Notes: generated by a model from the letters alone, not told the origin. A DNA stretch of 64,000 nucleotides from an uncultured bacterium (GCA_949432885.1 CASQXY010000003.1:51633-115632), one strand, 5' to 3'; numbered from the stretch's first letter, positions 7,676 through 16,285 are shown. Numbers and translations: made by a program.

Positions 7676-8872
7676 ATGAATGTAGGAGAAATACTTAAAA
7701 ATCTAGGCGAAAGCACAGGATTTATGGGCTTCGGCGGCGCGGACGGATGGAAAGCTCTGATTATGATAATCCTTGCGCTGTTCTTCCTGTGGCTTGGTAT
7801 CAAAAAGAAATTCGAGCCTCTGCTGCTTGTCGGAATCGCTTTCGGAATGCTTCTTACAAACCTCCCCGGCGGAGGACTTTATCATGCCGAATGGTGGACG
7901 GGCGCGGACGCAGTTGCAAACGGCGTCAACTACGGCTATATATTGCAACACGGCGGATTGCTTGATATACTGTATATAGGCGTAAAAACAGGCGTATATC
8001 CCTGCCTTATCTTTATAGGCGTCGGCGCTATGACGGACTTCGGACCAATGCTGTCGAGACCGAGCTCTATGATTATGGGCGCGGCGGCGCAGGGCGGAAT
8101 ATATCTCGTGCTCATCCTCGCGGTGGCGACGGGCATGTATTCGGGCGGAGAAGCGGCTTCGATTTCCATTATCGCGGGCGCGGACGGTCCCACGGCCATA
8201 TTCCTCACAAAGACGCTCGCTCCCGAGTTGCTCGCTCCTATCGCGGTCGCGGCATACTCGTATATGGCGCTCATACCGCTCTTGCAGCCTCCGTTTATGA
8301 AGCTGCTTACGACGAAAAAGGAGCGTATGACTGTCATGACCACTACGCGCAAGGTGAGCAAGAAGGAAAAAATCATTTTCCCCATTCTCGTTACGATAAT
8401 TGTGAGTCTGTTGCTCCCGTCGGTCGCTCCGCTTCTGGGAAGTCTTATGTTCGGAAATCTGCTCAAAGAATGCGGAGTTACGGAAAGACTTTCGGATACG
8501 GCGCAGAATGCTCTTATGAATATAGTCACGCTCTTCCTCGGAATATCCGTAGGCGCGACTGCAATCGGCGCGACATTCCTTTCGGCGAAGACTATTGTTA
8601 TCGTGGTGCTCGGTCTTGCGGGCTTTATACTCGCAACAATTTGCGGACTGCTTATAGGAAAGATTATGTACGTGCTGTCCAAGGGCAAAATCAATCCGCT
8701 TATCGGTTCGGCAGGCGTATCGGCGGTGCCTATGGCGGCCCGCGTGTCCAATACGGTGGGATTGCAGTATAACAAGGGCAACTACCTGCTTATGCACGCT
8801 ATGGGTCCTAACGTGGCGGGCGTTATCGGTTCGGCTGTCGCGGCGGGCTTCCTGCTTGCGGTGTTCGCATGA
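7676..8872 (+). CDS. oadB: Na+-translocating oxaloacetate decarboxylase beta subunit
   Basis: A 398-residue polytopic membrane protein with roughly nine helices. It has the family signature GADGPTAIFLT (about residue 170) and SAGVSAVPMAARV near the C-terminus. In this family, conserved acidic and serine residues in these regions couple carboxybiotin decarboxylation to Na+ export. It closes the operon after the biotin carrier and has the ribosome site AAGGAG. The pump lets fermentation of citrate or oxaloacetate-forming substrates build a sodium gradient. Confidence 0.92.
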   Translation: MNVGEILKNLGESTGFMGFGGADGWKALIMIILALFFLWLGIKKKFEPLLLVGIAFGMLLTNLPGGGLYHAEWWTGADAVANGVNYGYILQHGGLLDILYIGVKTGVYPCLIFIGVGAMTDFGPMLSRPSSMIMGAAAQGGIYLVLILAVATGMYSGGEAASISIIAGADGPTAIFLTKTLAPELLAPIAVAAYSYMALIPLLQPPFMKLLTTKKERMTVMTTTRKVSKKEKIIFPILVTIIVSLLLPSVAPLLGSLMFGNLLKECGVTERLSDTAQNALMNIVTLFLGISVGATAIGATFLSAKTIVIVVLGLAGFILATICGLLIGKIMYVLSKGKINPLIGSAGVSAVPMAARVSNTVGLQYNKGNYLLMHAMGPNVAGVIGSAVAAGFLLAVFA

Positions 8873-8915
8873 CGATAACGCATTTGCGCGCGCGGCGCAT
8901 ATAATATGCAAATCG

Positions 8916-8942
8916 TATCGCGCGACAAATTGTCGCGCGATA
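8916..8942. other. Perfect palindrome between oadB and the DMT gene
   Basis: Arms TATCGCGCGACA / TGTCGCGCGATA with a 3-nt centre. No T-run follows, so it is either a weak transcription stop, an mRNA-stabilising hairpin, or a protein site. Confidence 0.45.
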
Positions 8943-8966
8943 TAAATTTGACGTTCGGAGTGTCGG

Positions 8967-9941
8967 ATGCAGAAGAGACATAGTATATTCGGTAACGCGG
9001 TTCTGTTTGTCTGCGCAATAGTATGGGGACTTGCGTTTGCGTTTCAAAGACGCGCCACGGGATATATAAACCCCATTGCGTTCAATGGAGTGCGTTTTGC
9101 ATTGGCGACGGGCGTTATTTTTATTCTGTTTTTAATCTGTGTTCCGATAAACAAAAAGCGCGGTATAAAAAGCGCGGACTGGAACGTCAATACGATTTTC
9201 GGAGGTATATGCTGCGGCTTGTCGCTCCTGCTCGCAAGCAATTTGCAGCAGTACGGAATACAGTTTACCACCGCGGGAAGAGCGAGCTTTATTACGGCTT
9301 TGTATATCGTGTTGGTGCCTGTGCTCGGTTTGCTTATAGGCAAGAGGATAGGCGTTTTCGGAAGATTTGCTATCCCCGTCGCAATCGCGGGCTTTTGGCT
9401 TATGTGTTCGAGCGGGAACGAGCCTCTCAATATAGGCGATTTGCTGAGCCTCGTAAGCACTGTTATGTTTGCGGTGCAGATTTTATTTATAGATATCTTC
9501 GGTAAAGATTCCGACCCGATAAAGCTGACTTTCGTTCAGTTTCTGACTTGCGCCGTCCTCAGCGTGCCTATGATGGCGATTACGGAATTTCCGTCCTCGT
9601 CCGCGTTTACGGATACGGACAGCCTAATCAACATTCTGTATGTGGGATTGTTCTCGGCGGGATTGGGTTATACGTTACAGTCGATAGGGCAGAAATACAC
9701 CGAGCCCTCCGTCGCCTCGCTTATTATGAGTTTGGAATCCGTCGTAGGGCTTATAGGCGCGGTGATAATTTTACAGGAAAAACACACAGATATCGAGCTT
9801 GCGGGCTGTATGTTTGTGTTTATCGCGGTTATTCTTGCTCAGCTTTCTTATCCGTCCAGATTTTTGAAATTCAATAAAAATTCCTTTGCGCTTACCTCGT
9901 CTTCAAAACAGTGGTTTTATGACGACGCGCCCGTCGTTTAG
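8967..9941 (+). CDS. EamA/DMT-superfamily transporter
   Basis: The protein has 324 residues with ten predicted hydrophobic helices in two EamA repeats. The N-terminus AIVWGLAFAFQRRA and the second-repeat start (LNIGDLLSLVSTVMFAVQILF) are typical of drug/metabolite exporters. The C-terminal SLESVVGLIGAVIILQE is the classic final EamA segment. A GGAG site precedes the ATG. The transported compound cannot be told from sequence. It lies 94 bp after oadB on the same strand and may be partly co-transcribed. Confidence 0.88.
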   Translation: MQKRHSIFGNAVLFVCAIVWGLAFAFQRRATGYINPIAFNGVRFALATGVIFILFLICVPINKKRGIKSADWNVNTIFGGICCGLSLLLASNLQQYGIQFTTAGRASFITALYIVLVPVLGLLIGKRIGVFGRFAIPVAIAGFWLMCSSGNEPLNIGDLLSLVSTVMFAVQILFIDIFGKDSDPIKLTFVQFLTCAVLSVPMMAITEFPSSSAFTDTDSLINILYVGLFSAGLGYTLQSIGQKYTEPSVASLIMSLESVVGLIGAVIILQEKHTDIELAGCMFVFIAVILAQLSYPSRFLKFNKNSFALTSSSKQWFYDDAPVV

Positions 9942-10013
9942 GTAATTCAAAGGGTTTAACGTTTATAAACTTTGATTTCCTCTTGAAATTCGGCATTGTT
10001 ATTTGCACGAATG

Positions 10014-10019
10014 TATAAT
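10014..10019 (+). promoter_or_regulatory. -10 box of the first DUF2804 gene
   Basis: TATAAT ends 6 nt before an in-frame ATG at 10026 and 37 nt before the SD-led ATG at 10056. No good -35 box is seen. The transcript would therefore begin at the upstream ATG. Confidence 0.45.
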
Positions 10020-10055
10020 ACAATTATGTCAGAACTTAAATTCGGAGGGAATATT

Positions 10056-11174
10056 ATGGCAAAACAGGTAAAAAAAACATACGTCGGCTGGAAAGAGGCT
10101 GCGGCAAAGCGAAATCAGATTGAGTATACGGAGCCGACGCGCCTTCTTGACGGCAAGGGCAACCTTTTGGTTCACGGAGGTTGGGCGCGTCATAATATTT
10201 TCGACTATGACCGCACCGTTGCCCGTCCGCAGTACAGGGGCAAGGAATGGGACTTCTATCAGGTGTCGAACGGCAGATATATGGTGCAGATTTCTATGGC
10301 GAACATCTCGATAGGCGGATACGCGTCCGCAAATCTCGTGGATATAAGCGGAAAAAACAAAAAAATCATAACCAGTATGGCGCTGTGGCTTGGCGGCAAG
10401 AACAAAGTAGTTATGCCCGAGAACTGCGATTGCCCGAACGTATGCGAGTACAAAAAAGGGAAATATACCTTCCGTGCCGTAACGGAGAAAAATTCGCGCA
10501 CGATTGAATTTTACGGTCCTTGCAAGCAGGGGAACGTAAGTGCGAAGTTTACGATGGATTTGTTCGACGACCATCAGAATATAACGATTGTCACGCCGTT
10601 CAAGAAAAAAGGCGAATATCTGCCCACGCGCTTCTTTATGACCATGAAACAGAATTGCATGCCATGCGAGGGTACGTTCGTCTGCGGTGAGGAGACGTAT
10701 ACGTTCGAGAAAAAGGACACCTTCTGCGTGCTCGACTGGGGTCGCGGCGTGTGGCCGTACAAGAACGTATGGTATTGGGGCAACGGCGCGCAGTATATCA
10801 AGGACGAGGACGGGAACGACCACATCTTCGGGTTTGAAATCACTTGGGGTATAGGCGACGAGAGCAATGCGACGGAAACCTGCCTGTTTTATGACGGCGT
10901 AGCGCACAAAATAGGCTCGGTGGACGTGGAGGTGTTCCCCAAACCGGACAAATATATGCAGCCGTGGCGCTTTATATCCGAGGACGGCAGATTCGATTTG
11001 ACTATGACGCCGACATACGACCACCATGCGGATACAAACGTATTTAATATCGTAAGAATGCATTCCCATCAGGTGCACGGTCTGTGGAACGGCACGGTCG
11101 TGCTAGACGACGGAAGGAAACTCGAAATCAAGGATATGTACGCTTTCTGCGAGTATGTCGAGAATAAGTGGTGA
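10056..11174 (+). CDS. DUF2804 family protein
   Basis: A 372-residue cytosolic protein with no signal peptide. Family marks are VLDWGRGVWPYKNVWYWG near residue 225, HIFGFEITWGIGD, and the ending MYAFCEYVENKW. DUF2804 proteins have a mostly beta fold related to the lipocalin-like tocopherol-cyclase group; no enzyme activity is established to my knowledge. GGAGGG before 10056 favours this start, although an in-frame ATG at 10026 sits right where transcription should begin and could also be used. A second member of the family converges from the other strand. Confidence 0.85.
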   Translation: MAKQVKKTYVGWKEAAAKRNQIEYTEPTRLLDGKGNLLVHGGWARHNIFDYDRTVARPQYRGKEWDFYQVSNGRYMVQISMANISIGGYASANLVDISGKNKKIITSMALWLGGKNKVVMPENCDCPNVCEYKKGKYTFRAVTEKNSRTIEFYGPCKQGNVSAKFTMDLFDDHQNITIVTPFKKKGEYLPTRFFMTMKQNCMPCEGTFVCGEETYTFEKKDTFCVLDWGRGVWPYKNVWYWGNGAQYIKDEDGNDHIFGFEITWGIGDESNATETCLFYDGVAHKIGSVDVEVFPKPDKYMQPWRFISEDGRFDLTMTPTYDHHADTNVFNIVRMHSHQVHGLWNGTVVLDDGRKLEIKDMYAFCEYVENKW

Positions 11175-11186
11175 TAAGATATTTAT

Positions 11187-11241
11187 TTGCCCCGAACGAG
11201 TGACATAAACAGAGCTCTATGCTCGTCTATGCGCGCGCCGA
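11187..11241 (+). repeat. 55-bp repeat copy B, candidate structured RNA element
   Basis: This matches the reverse complement of 1170-1224 at 48 of 55 positions. It begins 12 bp after the DUF2804 stop codon. The following 120 nt (to the terminator at 11358) show short complementary runs such as GAGCAACG / CGTTCCTGCTC. A 3'-UTR-derived small RNA of about 200 nt is possible. Confidence 0.55.
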
Positions 11242-11357
11242 GTTCCTCCACATGAGCAACGTATAGTATAAGCGGAAATCGTTCCTGCTCAGAACGGAAG
11301 AGGAAAGCCCGAAGAGAAGCGGTAGGTCAATATATTTAAAATACCTGACTATTCTCC

Positions 11358-11390
11358 AAAAAAAACTCCCTCCTGCGAGGGAGTTTTTTG
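11358..11390. terminator. Bidirectional terminator between the convergent DUF2804 genes
   Basis: The stem AAACTCCCTC / GAGGGAGTTT with a CTGC loop is flanked by A7 and T6 tracts, so it works on both strands. Confidence 0.85.
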
Positions 11391-11408
11391 TTTGGTTTAT
11401 CTCTTATT

Positions 11409-12509
11409 TTACATTCTCGTAGTTTTGTCCTCGCCTACGCCGGTCATGCCGTCGACATAATATTTTTTGCCGTCGATACCGGTAAGATATCCCGACAGCT
11501 TGCCGAAGGGCAGGGCATAATAGCATTCCAGCACGCCGAGGTGTATAGGCATATAGAACGTCTTGCTTATCTTGAAGGTCACGTCCACAAGCCCCAGACC
11601 CTTTTCGTCGGTGACGTGCCACTCGGAGGCTTTCTTCTTGCCGTCCTTGTGCGTGAATACGACAGGGGGCAGGGGATGAAGCTCCTCGCCCACCCATATG
11701 TAGTTCTCGTTGAAAGCATCCTGATCTACGGACTGGTTGCGAGTGAGGTTGAAGCCGAAATGCTTCTGCCCGCCGTCGACGTCGATTTTGCACATAGTCG
11801 TAAGCCAGTCGTAGTGCGCCTTGTAGGGATAGTAGCCCTTGTGGTCGTCGATGATGCCGACCGTGCGCTCGTTGGACTCGTACACCTTGCCGTTGAGCAC
11901 TATATGTCCCGTGGCCTTGAACAAATCCTTTTCGCTGTAAAGCGGATTGCAAAGCTCGCCGTCCTTGGTCTTGGCGAGGGGCATAACCGCGTTGGAGGGG
12001 GCGGATACGCGCTCGAACTTCATATCTATGGAAAACTCGCCGCTCTTGCCCTCGGAAAAACCTTTCGCAGAAGCAAAGCCGTTTGCAAGGTCGTTGTTTA
12101 TGCGATATTCGCTGTGCTTGGTTTTGCAATGGCAGTAATCGTCAACAAGCTGCGCCGCGACGCGTGATTTCTTTTTGGGAACGACGTTGCGCCAGCTGTA
12201 AATTTTGTCTTCCGCCTTGTCGTACCATACGAAGATAGAAAATCCCATACCGAACGTGGTCTTGTAAATCGCGCTTATCAGCGTGCCCTCGTCCATATTG
12301 ACCTCGAACGCCTCCCATTCGGTGAGTCTGCCCGCTTTTTTCTTTGCGGATTGCTTTTTGCCGCCGCAGGGCGCGTCCGCGTCAAGCAGGTTGAGCGATT
12401 TGAAGGGCGAGTCGAAAGTGCCGTAATGCACTACACCGTTTTCCACTATGCTGTCGGGTGTGGGGACAGGTTTGCGCTTGGGTGAAATATATTCGGGATA
12501 ATCTGCCAT
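11409..12509 (-). CDS. DUF2804 family protein (second, divergent paralogue)
   Basis: A 366-residue protein. Like its neighbour it shows the family core: IIDDHKGYYPYKAHYDW near residue 220, KHFGFNLTRNQS, and a closing beta region (LSGYLTGIDGKKYYVDG). Identity with the first copy is low by eye, so this is an old duplication or two separate acquisitions. A Lys-rich stretch (KKQSAKKKAGR) near residue 53 is peculiar to this copy. The ATG has a GGAGAG ribosome site. Function is unknown. It probably binds or modifies a hydrophobic ligand if the lipocalin-like fold holds; that is inference. Confidence 0.8.
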   Translation of the reverse strand: MADYPEYISPKRKPVPTPDSIVENGVVHYGTFDSPFKSLNLLDADAPCGGKKQSAKKKAGRLTEWEAFEVNMDEGTLISAIYKTTFGMGFSIFVWYDKAEDKIYSWRNVVPKKKSRVAAQLVDDYCHCKTKHSEYRINNDLANGFASAKGFSEGKSGEFSIDMKFERVSAPSNAVMPLAKTKDGELCNPLYSEKDLFKATGHIVLNGKVYESNERTVGIIDDHKGYYPYKAHYDWLTTMCKIDVDGGQKHFGFNLTRNQSVDQDAFNENYIWVGEELHPLPPVVFTHKDGKKKASEWHVTDEKGLGLVDVTFKISKTFYMPIHLGVLECYYALPFGKLSGYLTGIDGKKYYVDGMTGVGEDKTTRM

Positions 12510-12583
12510 AATTCTCTCTCCTTATATGGCATATATTTTACCATATATATATGCGCAATGCAAGACGGATTTTTGAAACAAAC

Positions 12584-12611
12584 CGTAAATAAAGCCCGAA
12601 CTTTAAGTCCG
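12584..12611 (-). terminator. Terminator after the XRE gene
   Basis: On the minus strand, AAGCUCGGACU pairs with AGUUCGGGCUU (two G-U pairs) and is followed by TTATTT. Confidence 0.55.
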
Positions 12612-12617
12612 AGCTTT

Positions 12618-12881
12618 TTATTCGTCGTCATCTAAGTCGTTGAAGTAATCTCTTGCAAAAAATTCAGACAGAGTTATCCCCGCGCCGTCGCAAAAGCTCT
12701 TGACCGTCGTGACCTTCGGGCATTTTGTTCTGCCCTTTATAAGGTCATACAAAGCCGAGGGAGATTTACCGCCGTTAAGACAGGCGTTGCATACGTTTTT
12801 ACCCGTCTCCTTACAAATCTCGTTTATTCGTTTAAGGATTGCTTCATTCGTTTTCAAAACTACCTCTTCGCGGAATTCCAT
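12618..12881 (-). CDS. XRE-family helix-turn-helix regulator
   Basis: An 87-residue protein. The HTH domain spans about residues 12-75, with the recognition region GGKSPSALYDLIKGRTKCP followed by TVKSFCDGAGITLSEFF, the usual XRE ending. An acidic tail (DYFNDLDDDE) closes it. The ATG at 12881 is favoured; an upstream GTG at 12941 would place the operator inside the coding sequence. The gene is divergent from the SLOG-domain gene, and copies of TCGTGGAATTCCACGA lie between them, so it most likely represses itself and that neighbour. Base composition is AT-richer than the flanks, suggesting an acquired pair. Confidence 0.8.
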   Translation of the reverse strand: MEFREEVVLKTNEAILKRINEICKETGKNVCNACLNGGKSPSALYDLIKGRTKCPKVTTVKSFCDGAGITLSEFFARDYFNDLDDDE

Positions 12882-12927
12882 ATCGCCATTCCACGATTTT
12901 AGTATATGGATAATCAAAGAATGTCTC

Positions 12928-12943
12928 TCGTGGAATTCCACGA
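12928..12943. promoter_or_regulatory. Palindromic operator 1 (XRE/SLOG intergenic region)
   Basis: The perfect 16-bp palindrome TCGTGGAATTCCACGA lies just upstream of the -35 box at 12946. A half-site (ATTCCACGAT) recurs at about 12889-12898 and a weaker GGAATTCC at 12872-12879. Confidence 0.75.
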
Positions 12944-12945
12944 TA

Positions 12946-12974
12946 TTGACTTGTGAGAATGATTATTTTATAAT
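12946..12974 (+). promoter_or_regulatory. Near-consensus promoter of the SLOG gene
   Basis: TTGACT, 17 bp, TATAAT. It is framed by operator 1 and operator 2, so a bound repressor would shut it fully. Confidence 0.8.
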
Positions 12975-12976
12975 AA

Positions 12977-12992
12977 TCGTGAAATTCCACGA
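12977..12992. promoter_or_regulatory. Palindromic operator 2
   Basis: TCGTGAAATTCCACGA has one mismatch to operator 1. It covers the expected start of transcription. Confidence 0.75.
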
Positions 12993-13004
12993 TTTGGGGC
13001 TATT

Positions 13005-13508
13005 ATGGTAGTATGCTTTATCGGACATCGCGCAATTATCAATTTTGAACAACTTAGAATTCGTTTAACAGAAGTTATTTCGCATTTTATTTCAAATGGA
13101 GCAGATACCTTTTTATTTGGTAGCAGGAGCAGATTTAACACACTGTGCTTGGAAATTGTAACGGGCTTGAAAAAACGTTATCCGAATATTAAACGGGTTT
13201 ATATAAGAGCGGAATATCCCATTATTTCAAAAGACTACGAAGATTATTTATTGGAATCGTATGAGGAGACTTTTTTTCCTCGGGAAATACAGAATGCCGG
13301 ACGTTGCGCTTATGTTGAAAGAAATAAAAAGATGATAGATTTTTCGGATGTTTGTATTTTTTATTTTAATTCCGATTACAAATTGTCTGCAATCAAACAA
13401 GAAATATTTTTACCGCTTCCAAACAAAGAACGGAAAAGCGGTACCGCGGTGGCGTTCGCTTATGCAAAAAGAAAAAACAAAGAAATAATAAATCTTTATG
13501 AACGCTGA
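13005..13508 (+). CDS. SLOG-domain (DprA/YspA-like Rossmann) protein
   Basis: A 167-residue protein with the Rossmann-like layout of SLOG/DUF1273 proteins. An N-terminal CFIGHR strand-loop is followed by GADTFLFGSRSRFNTL, then YVERNKKMIDFSDVCIFYFN, and finally the ligand-loop segment KSGTAVAFAYAKRKNKEIINLYE. SLOG domains bind nucleotides or related small ligands; relatives act in nucleotide signalling, toxin and DNA-uptake systems. The gene is under a strong promoter flanked by operators of the divergent XRE regulator. That, and its AT-rich composition, point to a switched accessory function. The exact role is unknown. Confidence 0.75.
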   Translation: MVVCFIGHRAIINFEQLRIRLTEVISHFISNGADTFLFGSRSRFNTLCLEIVTGLKKRYPNIKRVYIRAEYPIISKDYEDYLLESYEETFFPREIQNAGRCAYVERNKKMIDFSDVCIFYFNSDYKLSAIKQEIFLPLPNKERKSGTAVAFAYAKRKNKEIINLYER

Positions 13509-13644
13509 CACAGGCGGTATGCTTTTGTAATTAGATTGCGGTTTATATGAACTATTTGTTACGTGTCAATAAAAGCCGCGCGGTATGGTATAAAACGAAA
13601 TCGCGCGGTGAATAATTATGTCATCAAATTCAGGAGAATTTATT

Positions 13645-14907
13645 ATGGCATTCAACCCTTTCAACGAAGCACCCGAAAAGTCCGAAAAGCTTTTTTACGA
13701 CTGGAAGAGCATTTATCCGACCAGCTATTCCAAAAACGACACCGACGCGTTTACAAAGACGCGCATAATTCTGATGAACGGCACCGAGTACGAGGCGGTG
13801 TGGTATTCTCACCAGTTCTTCCGCCACTGCAAGGACAACGACTTGCGCAGACAGCTGGAATTCGTGCGCAAGAACGAACAGCAGCAGCAAAAGAAAATCG
13901 CCTGTCTCAAACCAAAGGACGAGACGGTGCTCGAAACCACGATAGCCTACGAACAGCTTGCCGTCGAGCTTACCGCGATACTCGCCCAGCGCGAGCCTGA
14001 TATGAACGTCAAAGCCGCGCTGGATTTCGCGCTTCTCGAAGACTTCGACCACCTGTACAGATACGCCGACCTGCTGGATATGGAGCACGGCATACACGCG
14101 GAGCGCCTCGTCAACGGCTACACGGAAATCACGCCCGCAAGACCTACGATTGCGCATCACCGCTTCCCCTACGACGACGTGCGCAAGCCCACAAACTTCA
14201 AAAAGGCAGCGCCTATCACCAAGCTCGACGTCGCGATTATCACAGCCGCGGAGCAGCAGACGATGAACTACTATATGAACCAGTGCGCCTTTTACGAGAC
14301 CGACCTCGGCAGACGCCTGTATCAGGAAATCGCAATGGTCGAGGAGCAGCACGTCACCCAGTACGGCTCGCTTATGGACGTAAACGAGGGCTGGCTCGAG
14401 TGCTGGCTCAACCACGAATACACCGAGTGCTACCTGTACTATTCCTGCTGGAAGAGCGAGACGGACAAGAACGTGAAAAAGGTCTGGGAGCAGTGCCTTA
14501 GACAGGAAATCACCCATCTTCACATCGCCGCCGAGGCTCTCAAAAAATACGGCAAAAAGGAATGGCAGGAGGTCATCCCCGACGGCAACTTCCCCGAGCT
14601 TCTCGTATTCTCTCCGCAGGAGGCGTATATCCGCAAAATCATTGCCGAGACAGTGGAAAACACTTCGCTCAAAGAGGGCTATATAAACGTAAACGGACTG
14701 CCCGACGACGCGGATTTCTTCAAGTATCAGCGTATAGTCAACGGTAACGACGAGAAGATGACGCCCAGTCATGCGGTCATAAGAGCGCATATAGACAACA
14801 GCGGACAGGATTATCGTGCGGAGCATAATCCCAATCCTGTCGAATGTCTGCGCGACCGCGCGAGCGACAACGTCAATCTCGGGCGCAAGAAGTCGGCAAA
14901 TCGCTGA
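13645..14907 (+). CDS. Ferritin-like domain protein
   Basis: A 420-residue largely helical soluble protein. It carries repeated acid/His motifs of a ferritin-like four-helix bundle: LLEDFDHLYRYADLLDMEHG (about residue 125), EIAMVEEQHVTQYG (about 230), ECYLYYSCWKSE, and EITHLHIAAEALKKYG (about 295). These E-(x6)-E-x-x-H patterns usually bind a di-iron or di-manganese centre. The ATG at 13645 is used because AGGAGA precedes it; an in-frame ATG 27 bp upstream lacks such a site. Length well above rubrerythrin or ferritin suggests two bundles or added domains. It may store or oxidise metal, but no reaction is known. Confidence 0.7.
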   Translation: MAFNPFNEAPEKSEKLFYDWKSIYPTSYSKNDTDAFTKTRIILMNGTEYEAVWYSHQFFRHCKDNDLRRQLEFVRKNEQQQQKKIACLKPKDETVLETTIAYEQLAVELTAILAQREPDMNVKAALDFALLEDFDHLYRYADLLDMEHGIHAERLVNGYTEITPARPTIAHHRFPYDDVRKPTNFKKAAPITKLDVAIITAAEQQTMNYYMNQCAFYETDLGRRLYQEIAMVEEQHVTQYGSLMDVNEGWLECWLNHEYTECYLYYSCWKSETDKNVKKVWEQCLRQEITHLHIAAEALKKYGKKEWQEVIPDGNFPELLVFSPQEAYIRKIIAETVENTSLKEGYINVNGLPDDADFFKYQRIVNGNDEKMTPSHAVIRAHIDNSGQDYRAEHNPNPVECLRDRASDNVNLGRKKSANR

Positions 14908-15016
14908 AAATGGGTTTAAAGTCATAAAATGTATAGATAAACTCCGCATATGTGAGATAAATCAAATGCGGAGTTTTCAATTTTTGCACGGTTTCAAATA
15001 TGGAAATTATAATTTA

Positions 15017-15045
15017 TTGACTATACCGGCGAATACTGTTAAAGT
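15017..15045 (+). promoter_or_regulatory. Promoter of the PatB/MalY gene
   Basis: TTGACT, 17 bp, TAAAGT, about 65 bp before the ATG at 15110. Confidence 0.55.
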
Positions 15046-15109
15046 AGATATATACATCTCGGGCGACTGCGCACAGAAAACCGGCGCGCAAACGGTACAG
15101 GCGATAAAT

Positions 15110-16285
15110 ATGGATTTCGATAGAATTTACGAAAGGAAAAATACGGACAGCGTGAAGTATAATTTCGCCTGCGGAAACGGAGTGCCGCAGGACGCGTTGC
15201 CTATGTGGGTGGCGGATATGGATTTCAAGTCTCCCGACTGCGTCGCGCAAGCGATAAAGGCAAGAGCGGAGCACGGCATTTTCGGATACTCCGCGCCCTC
15301 GAAGGATTATTTCGTTTGCGTTGCGGACTGGTTTGCAAAACGCCACAGCTGGGCTGCGAATCCCGACAAATTCCTCATCACCGCTGGCGTGGTAAGCGCA
15401 ATAAGCGCAATCGTATGCGCAATGACAAAAGAGGGCGATACCGTCATTATCTGTCAGCCTGTATATTATCCGTTCGCCGAAACGGTGCGAAGCAATTCGA
15501 GAATTTTGGTTGTGAGCGAGCTTATCAACGACGGCGGTTACTATACTATCGATTTCGAGGATTTCGAGAGGAAGATTATACAACACGGAGTCAAGCTGTT
15601 TATACTCTGCAATCCGCACAATCCCGTCGGACGCGTGTGGACGAAAGAGGAGCTGGACAGACTGGGAAGCATTTGTCTCAGACACGGGGTTTTTGTGATA
15701 TCCGACGAAATACATTTAGATTTTACGTTCGGCTGCCGCCACACGGCGTTCGCTGCGGTCAGAAAGGAGTTCGAGGATATTTGCGCGGTCTGTACCGCGC
15801 CCACCAAAACGTTCAATCTGGCCGGATTGCATATTTCAAATATCTATATTGCCGACGACTCCGTACGAGGGCTTGTTTCAGCCGAGCTGGCAAAAAGAGG
15901 ATGCGGCAATCCCAACATTATGGGAATCGTCGCCTGCCGTGCGGCTTACGAGCGCGGCGGGGAATGGCTTGACGAGCTGCTCGCATATCTGAAAGGCAAT
16001 ATCGAGTTTGCAAAACGGTACGTAGACGAAAACCTGCCGGAAATATCCCTGCTCGAACCGCAGGGCACCTATCTGCTTTGGCTGGATATGAGGAAACTCG
16101 GATTTGACGACGCAAGTCTGAGTTCTTTTATGCTTAACGAAGCGAAGCTATGGCTTGACGACGGTTATATTTTCGGCGACGGCGGAAGCGGCTTTGAAAG
16201 GATGAACATCGCGTGTCCTAGGACTACGCTGAAAAGCGCGCTCGAAAGATTGAAAAGCGCCGTATGCAAATTGCGTAAAAAGTGA
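15110..16285 (+). CDS. patB: PLP-dependent C-S lyase / aminotransferase, MalY/PatB family
   Basis: A fold-type I PLP enzyme of 391 residues. Family marks are the N-terminal LPMWVADMDFKSP, the ICNPHNPVGRVW loop, SDEIHLDF (PLP-contacting Asp), and APTKTFNLAGLHISN with the Schiff-base lysine K233. PatB/MalY enzymes cleave cystathionine or cysteine to homocysteine or pyruvate plus ammonia and sulfide. The ATG at 15110 begins the conserved MDFDRIYERKNTDSVKY start; the open frame upstream has no family similarity. Cysteine synthase lies 97 bp downstream, so both probably serve sulfur amino acid metabolism, although a terminator separates them. Confidence 0.88.
   Translation: MDFDRIYERKNTDSVKYNFACGNGVPQDALPMWVADMDFKSPDCVAQAIKARAEHGIFGYSAPSKDYFVCVADWFAKRHSWAANPDKFLITAGVVSAISAIVCAMTKEGDTVIICQPVYYPFAETVRSNSRILVVSELINDGGYYTIDFEDFERKIIQHGVKLFILCNPHNPVGRVWTKEELDRLGSICLRHGVFVISDEIHLDFTFGCRHTAFAAVRKEFEDICAVCTAPTKTFNLAGLHISNIYIADDSVRGLVSAELAKRGCGNPNIMGIVACRAAYERGGEWLDELLAYLKGNIEFAKRYVDENLPEISLLEPQGTYLLWLDMRKLGFDDASLSSFMLNEAKLWLDDGYIFGDGGSGFERMNIACPRTTLKSALERLKSAVCKLRKK

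Noticed and set aside
11187..11390. 6S, SRP, tmRNA, RNase P or known riboswitch as identity of the repeated element
   Set aside because: None of the conserved segments that I know for these RNAs is present, so it is left unnamed.
13630..14949. 439-codon minus-strand frame opposite the ferritin-like gene
   Set aside because: It lacks a ribosome site and family motifs. The plus frame has E-x-x-H repeats and an AGGAG-led start.
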